From Flavobacteriaceae bacterium F08102 (GTDB taxonomy: Bacteria > Bacteroidota > Bacteroidia > Flavobacteriales > Flavobacteriaceae), in contig JALKAY010000002.1 of the NCBI GenBank assembly GCA_023015935.1, positions 434,001-498,000 on the forward strand: 64,000 bases of DNA, in the 5' to 3' direction. A model generated the notes under the pieces. That model was given only the letters and a program-made list of their open reading frames with translations. It did no database searches and was not told where the DNA came from. Positions within the stretch are counted from its first letter, which is position 1. Each line of letters starts with the position of its first letter. Both the position numbers and the translations under genes were made by a program. Shown piece after piece: positions 61,463-64,000 of the stretch.

Positions 61463-63138
61463 ATTTAAAAAGATATGGTATTAAGATAGTGTTTTTAGCC
61501 TTGATGTTCAGTGGTGTTTGGGGGTGTGGTGTGCGGAAATCATTACACCATACGCCTAAAATAGAAGGGTATCAATCCTATACAAAAGCGCGAACTGTTA
61601 TTGCGGATACAGTTTTTAGATTGGGACCGAATCATTTGGCTAAAAATAAATTTGGGCTTTGGGAAATGTATTTGGAAGGAGATCCGTTGGCTTTAGGTAC
61701 TGCAAATGCTATTCTTGCAAAAAAGTTAATTCAACGTCAAGAGCGATTGTTTTTTTCAAAAGTTGAGGAGCTCGTACCATCGAGATTTAAGCAATGGCTT
61801 TTACGTAAGTTCTTAGCGTGGTATAATCGGAAGCTTTACCTAAATATTCCAGAAGAATATAAAACTGAAATTTACGGTGTCTCTAGGGCAGCACTTGATG
61901 ATTACGATTATATTGCACCGAAGTATTTGAGAAGTCTTTATTTGCATGGCGCTCATGACATAGGGCACGCCTTAAAAGATTTAGCGCTAGTTGGTTGTAC
62001 GTCATTTGCTGTCTGGGATGAGCATTCAGAGGACGGGCAATTATTGCTCGGTCGAAATTTTGATTTTTATGCGGGTGATGAATTTGCTAGAGATAAAATT
62101 ATTGCGTTTGTAAAACCTTTGACTGGGTATAAATTTGCGTCTGTAACCTGGGGGGGGATGATTGGGGTAGTTTCGGGAATGAATGATCAAGGGATTACAG
62201 TAACCATTAATGCGGGTAAATCAGACATCCCTTTAGTGGCTAAAACACCAATATCCATCTTAACGCGTGAAATATTGCAATACGCATCCACGATTGATGA
62301 AGCTGTTGCTATAGCAAAGAAGCGGCAAGTGTTTGTGTCGGAGTCTATCCTCATTGGATCAGCTAAAGATCATCGTGCGGTGACCATTGAGGTGGCACCG
62401 AATAATTTTGGCGTCTATGAAGTCGAAAATAGGGCTGAATTGCTGTGTACTAATCACTTTCAAAGTGATACGTATGCAGAAGATAAAAACAATAGAGCGG
62501 CAAAAATAGAAAGTCATTCGGTATATAGGTATGATCGGTTGAGGCAATTAATTGCTGAAAATGGAAAAATTAACCCTAAAAAAGCAGTTGCTATTTTGCG
62601 CAATAAAGATGGTTTAAATGATGTAAAGCTTGGTTTAGGAAACGAAAAAGCGTTAAATCAATTACTGGCACATCATGCGGTGATTTTTCAGCCAGAGCAA
62701 TTGCGGTTTTATGTTTCTTCAAATCCGTATCAATTAGGATCGTTCGTTAGTTATGATTTAAATAAAGTATTTCAACATTTTGAAAATAAGACAAATGAGT
62801 CGATTATATATGATTCTGATAAAACGATTCCTGCCGATAAATTTTTGGCAAGTGTTGAGTTTAAAAATTATGAGTTGTATAGGGGGGTGCATCGCGAAAT
62901 CATGTCGGCAATAGAAAAAAAACAGTGGGTATCTGCTGAAAAATTAACAGAATTAGTTACTTTGAATCCCGATTTTTGGGAAGTTTATTACACTGCCGGG
63001 TTATATCACTACAAAAGAGGATATTTGTCGGTAGCTAAGAAATGGTTTGAGAAAGCCTTGACCAAAGAAATTACCACCTCCATCGATCAATTAACGATAG
63101 AGCGATATTTGCATACCATAAACCGTAAAATACGATGA
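61459..63138 (+). CDS. C45-family Ntn-hydrolase lipoprotein, candidate acyltransferase
   Basis: A 559-residue lipoprotein (lipobox FSGVWGCGVRK) with the acyl-CoA:6-aminopenicillanic acid acyltransferase fold. The N-terminal nucleophile of the mature subunit is Cys180 in ALVGCTSFAVWDEHSEDGQ, with LLLGRNFDFYAGDEFARDK following, which fits autocatalytic cleavage between Gly179 and Cys180. Members are acyltransferases or amidohydrolases. A C-terminal TPR-like part (residues 490-559) is added. Its placement in the envelope makes it another candidate for the ester step. ATGA overlaps on both sides. Confidence 0.85.
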   Translation: MNLKRYGIKIVFLALMFSGVWGCGVRKSLHHTPKIEGYQSYTKARTVIADTVFRLGPNHLAKNKFGLWEMYLEGDPLALGTANAILAKKLIQRQERLFFSKVEELVPSRFKQWLLRKFLAWYNRKLYLNIPEEYKTEIYGVSRAALDDYDYIAPKYLRSLYLHGAHDIGHALKDLALVGCTSFAVWDEHSEDGQLLLGRNFDFYAGDEFARDKIIAFVKPLTGYKFASVTWGGMIGVVSGMNDQGITVTINAGKSDIPLVAKTPISILTREILQYASTIDEAVAIAKKRQVFVSESILIGSAKDHRAVTIEVAPNNFGVYEVENRAELLCTNHFQSDTYAEDKNNRAAKIESHSVYRYDRLRQLIAENGKINPKKAVAILRNKDGLNDVKLGLGNEKALNQLLAHHAVIFQPEQLRFYVSSNPYQLGSFVSYDLNKVFQHFENKTNESIIYDSDKTIPADKFLASVEFKNYELYRGVHREIMSAIEKKQWVSAEKLTELVTLNPDFWEVYYTAGLYHYKRGYLSVAKKWFEKALTKEITTSIDQLTIERYLHTINRKIR

Positions 63139-64000
63139 TTCCTGAAATAGAGTACAAATCACTTCAAGATATTAAGCAGTTACAAGAAGCGAAAATGCGT
63201 GATGCTTTGGCTTATTTACAAGCGAATTCTCCCTTTTACAAAAAGCGGTTTAAAGCGTTTAATATTGATGTCTCGACTATAAAGACGCTTGCTCAGCTTG
63301 CAGAATTACCTGTAACTACGAAGGATGATTTGCAGACCTATAACGATGAGTTTCTCTGTGTTCCGCGGAGTAAGATAATAGATTATGTAACTACTTCAGG
63401 GACTATGGGGAAGCCGGTCACTTTTGCACTTACTGATAAAGATTTAGATCGATTGGCATATAATGAGGCTATATCTTTTGCTTGTGCCGGGATAGGTCCT
63501 TCAGATGTGGTGCAGTTGATGACCACAATAGATCGTCGATTTATGGCGGGTTTGGCCTATTTTTTGGGGATTCGGAAATTAGGTGCAGGGATCATTCGGG
63601 TAGGCAATGGAATTCCTGAATTGCAATGGGATTCAATTCTGAAGTTTAATCCGACCTATCTCATTGCGGTGCCATCATTTTTATTAAAGTTGATCGCGTA
63701 TGCAGATGCGAACGGTATAGATTACAACGCGTCGAGTATTCGCGGTGCAATTTGTATCGGTGAATCCTTGCAAGATGACGATTTCAAACCAAATTTGCTC
63801 GCTTCAAAAATTAAAAATAAATGGGGTATTGAATTGTTTTCAACCTACGCTTCTACCGAGATGAGTACTGCTTTTACGGATTGTGGGCAACATCGGGGAG
63901 GACATCATCATCCAGAATTGATTATTGTGGAAGTCTTAGATGATCATAATAAAGCAGTAGCAAAAGGGGCGTATGGTGAATTGACGATAACTACGTTGGG
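63135..64000 (+). CDS. adenylate-forming (phenylacetate-CoA ligase-like) enzyme, N-terminal part
   Basis: 288 residues before the window ends. The adenylation motifs are visible: DYVTTSGTMGKPVTFAL (P-loop), YASTEMSTAFTDCGQHRGG (ANL motif A5-type) and HHHPELIIVEVLD. Family members activate aryl acids to acyl-AMP and load CoA or ACP. In a flexirubin cluster the likely substrate is 4-coumarate made by tyrosine ammonia-lyase. The start overlaps the C45 stop by ATGA. The 3' part is outside the window. Confidence 0.88.
   Translation, partial: MIPEIEYKSLQDIKQLQEAKMRDALAYLQANSPFYKKRFKAFNIDVSTIKTLAQLAELPVTTKDDLQTYNDEFLCVPRSKIIDYVTTSGTMGKPVTFALTDKDLDRLAYNEAISFACAGIGPSDVVQLMTTIDRRFMAGLAYFLGIRKLGAGIIRVGNGIPELQWDSILKFNPTYLIAVPSFLLKLIAYADANGIDYNASSIRGAICIGESLQDDDFKPNLLASKIKNKWGIELFSTYASTEMSTAFTDCGQHRGGHHHPELIIVEVLDDHNKAVAKGAYGELTITTL

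Noticed and set aside
1-64000. tRNA or rRNA genes
   Set aside because: No cloverleaf or rRNA-like stretches were noticed in gene-free intervals; a covariance search was not possible here.

Overview
The window is AT-rich DNA from a member of the Bacteroidota, most likely the family Flavobacteriaceae. The evidence is the gene content: a TonB-dependent receptor with a carboxypeptidase-regulatory-like domain, a dimeric-type glycyl-tRNA synthetase, a Flavobacterium-type tyrosine ammonia-lyase, a flexirubin/dialkylresorcinol pigment cluster and an RHS protein of the Bacteroidota type. Several promoters also carry the Bacteroidota -7 element TAnnTTTG. I saw no rRNA, tRNA, CRISPR array or intact transposase.

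Layout. 1-12978 is mostly housekeeping and envelope genes: the 5' part of a TonB-dependent receptor, a 56-residue membrane protein, an ArsC-family reductase, TatD, Ogt, a large uncharacterised outer-membrane barrel, a small barrel protein, glyS, a coiled-coil membrane protein, a methyltransferase, ComF and an Ig-like lipoprotein. 13027-15911 is an iron-sulfur and redox group (Mrp ATPase, NifU-type scaffold, ferredoxin-NADP reductase, ferredoxin). 16155-18582 carries the tyrosine-catabolism genes hmgA and hppD behind a promoter with a striking inverted repeat. 18706-26039, on the minus strand, is a compact kynurenine operon: kynureninase, kynurenine 3-monooxygenase, a RidA-type deaminase, an aldehyde dehydrogenase, an SDR with an atypical active site, 3-hydroxyanthranilate dioxygenase and ACMS decarboxylase. 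Together they can take kynurenine through 2-aminomuconate. Tryptophan 2,3-dioxygenase is not in the window.

26669-64000 is a flexirubin-type pigment cluster and runs off the right edge. A divergent flavin-dependent halogenase faces tyrosine ammonia-lyase, which makes the 4-coumarate starter. Downstream come ketoreductase, ketosynthases, two acyl carrier proteins, ApeP-like dehydratases, thioesterase, an LpxL-like acyltransferase, DarA and DarB (the resorcinol half), a BtrH-like acyltransferase, an ABC exporter, LolA-like and LolB-like proteins, a GT2-DUF2062 protein, an MMPL-acyltransferase fusion, a desaturase-like flavoprotein, a C45 acyltransferase and an adenylate-forming ligase. Most reading frames in the operon overlap by ATGA or similar, which suggests translational coupling.

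The cluster is interrupted at 45149-51366 by a block of opposite-strand debris: an N-terminally truncated RHS protein with a candidate metallopeptidase toxin domain and a coupled lipoprotein, a truncated MBOAT acyltransferase joined directly to the RHS gene, a frameshifted ORF6N gene, an HTH-regulator tail and REP-like palindromes. The other notable points are the darA start, where ATA sits exactly where an ATGA overlap is expected, and a 25-codon leader ORF ending in Phe-Phe-Phe-Tyr with a terminator-like hairpin ahead of tyrosine ammonia-lyase.
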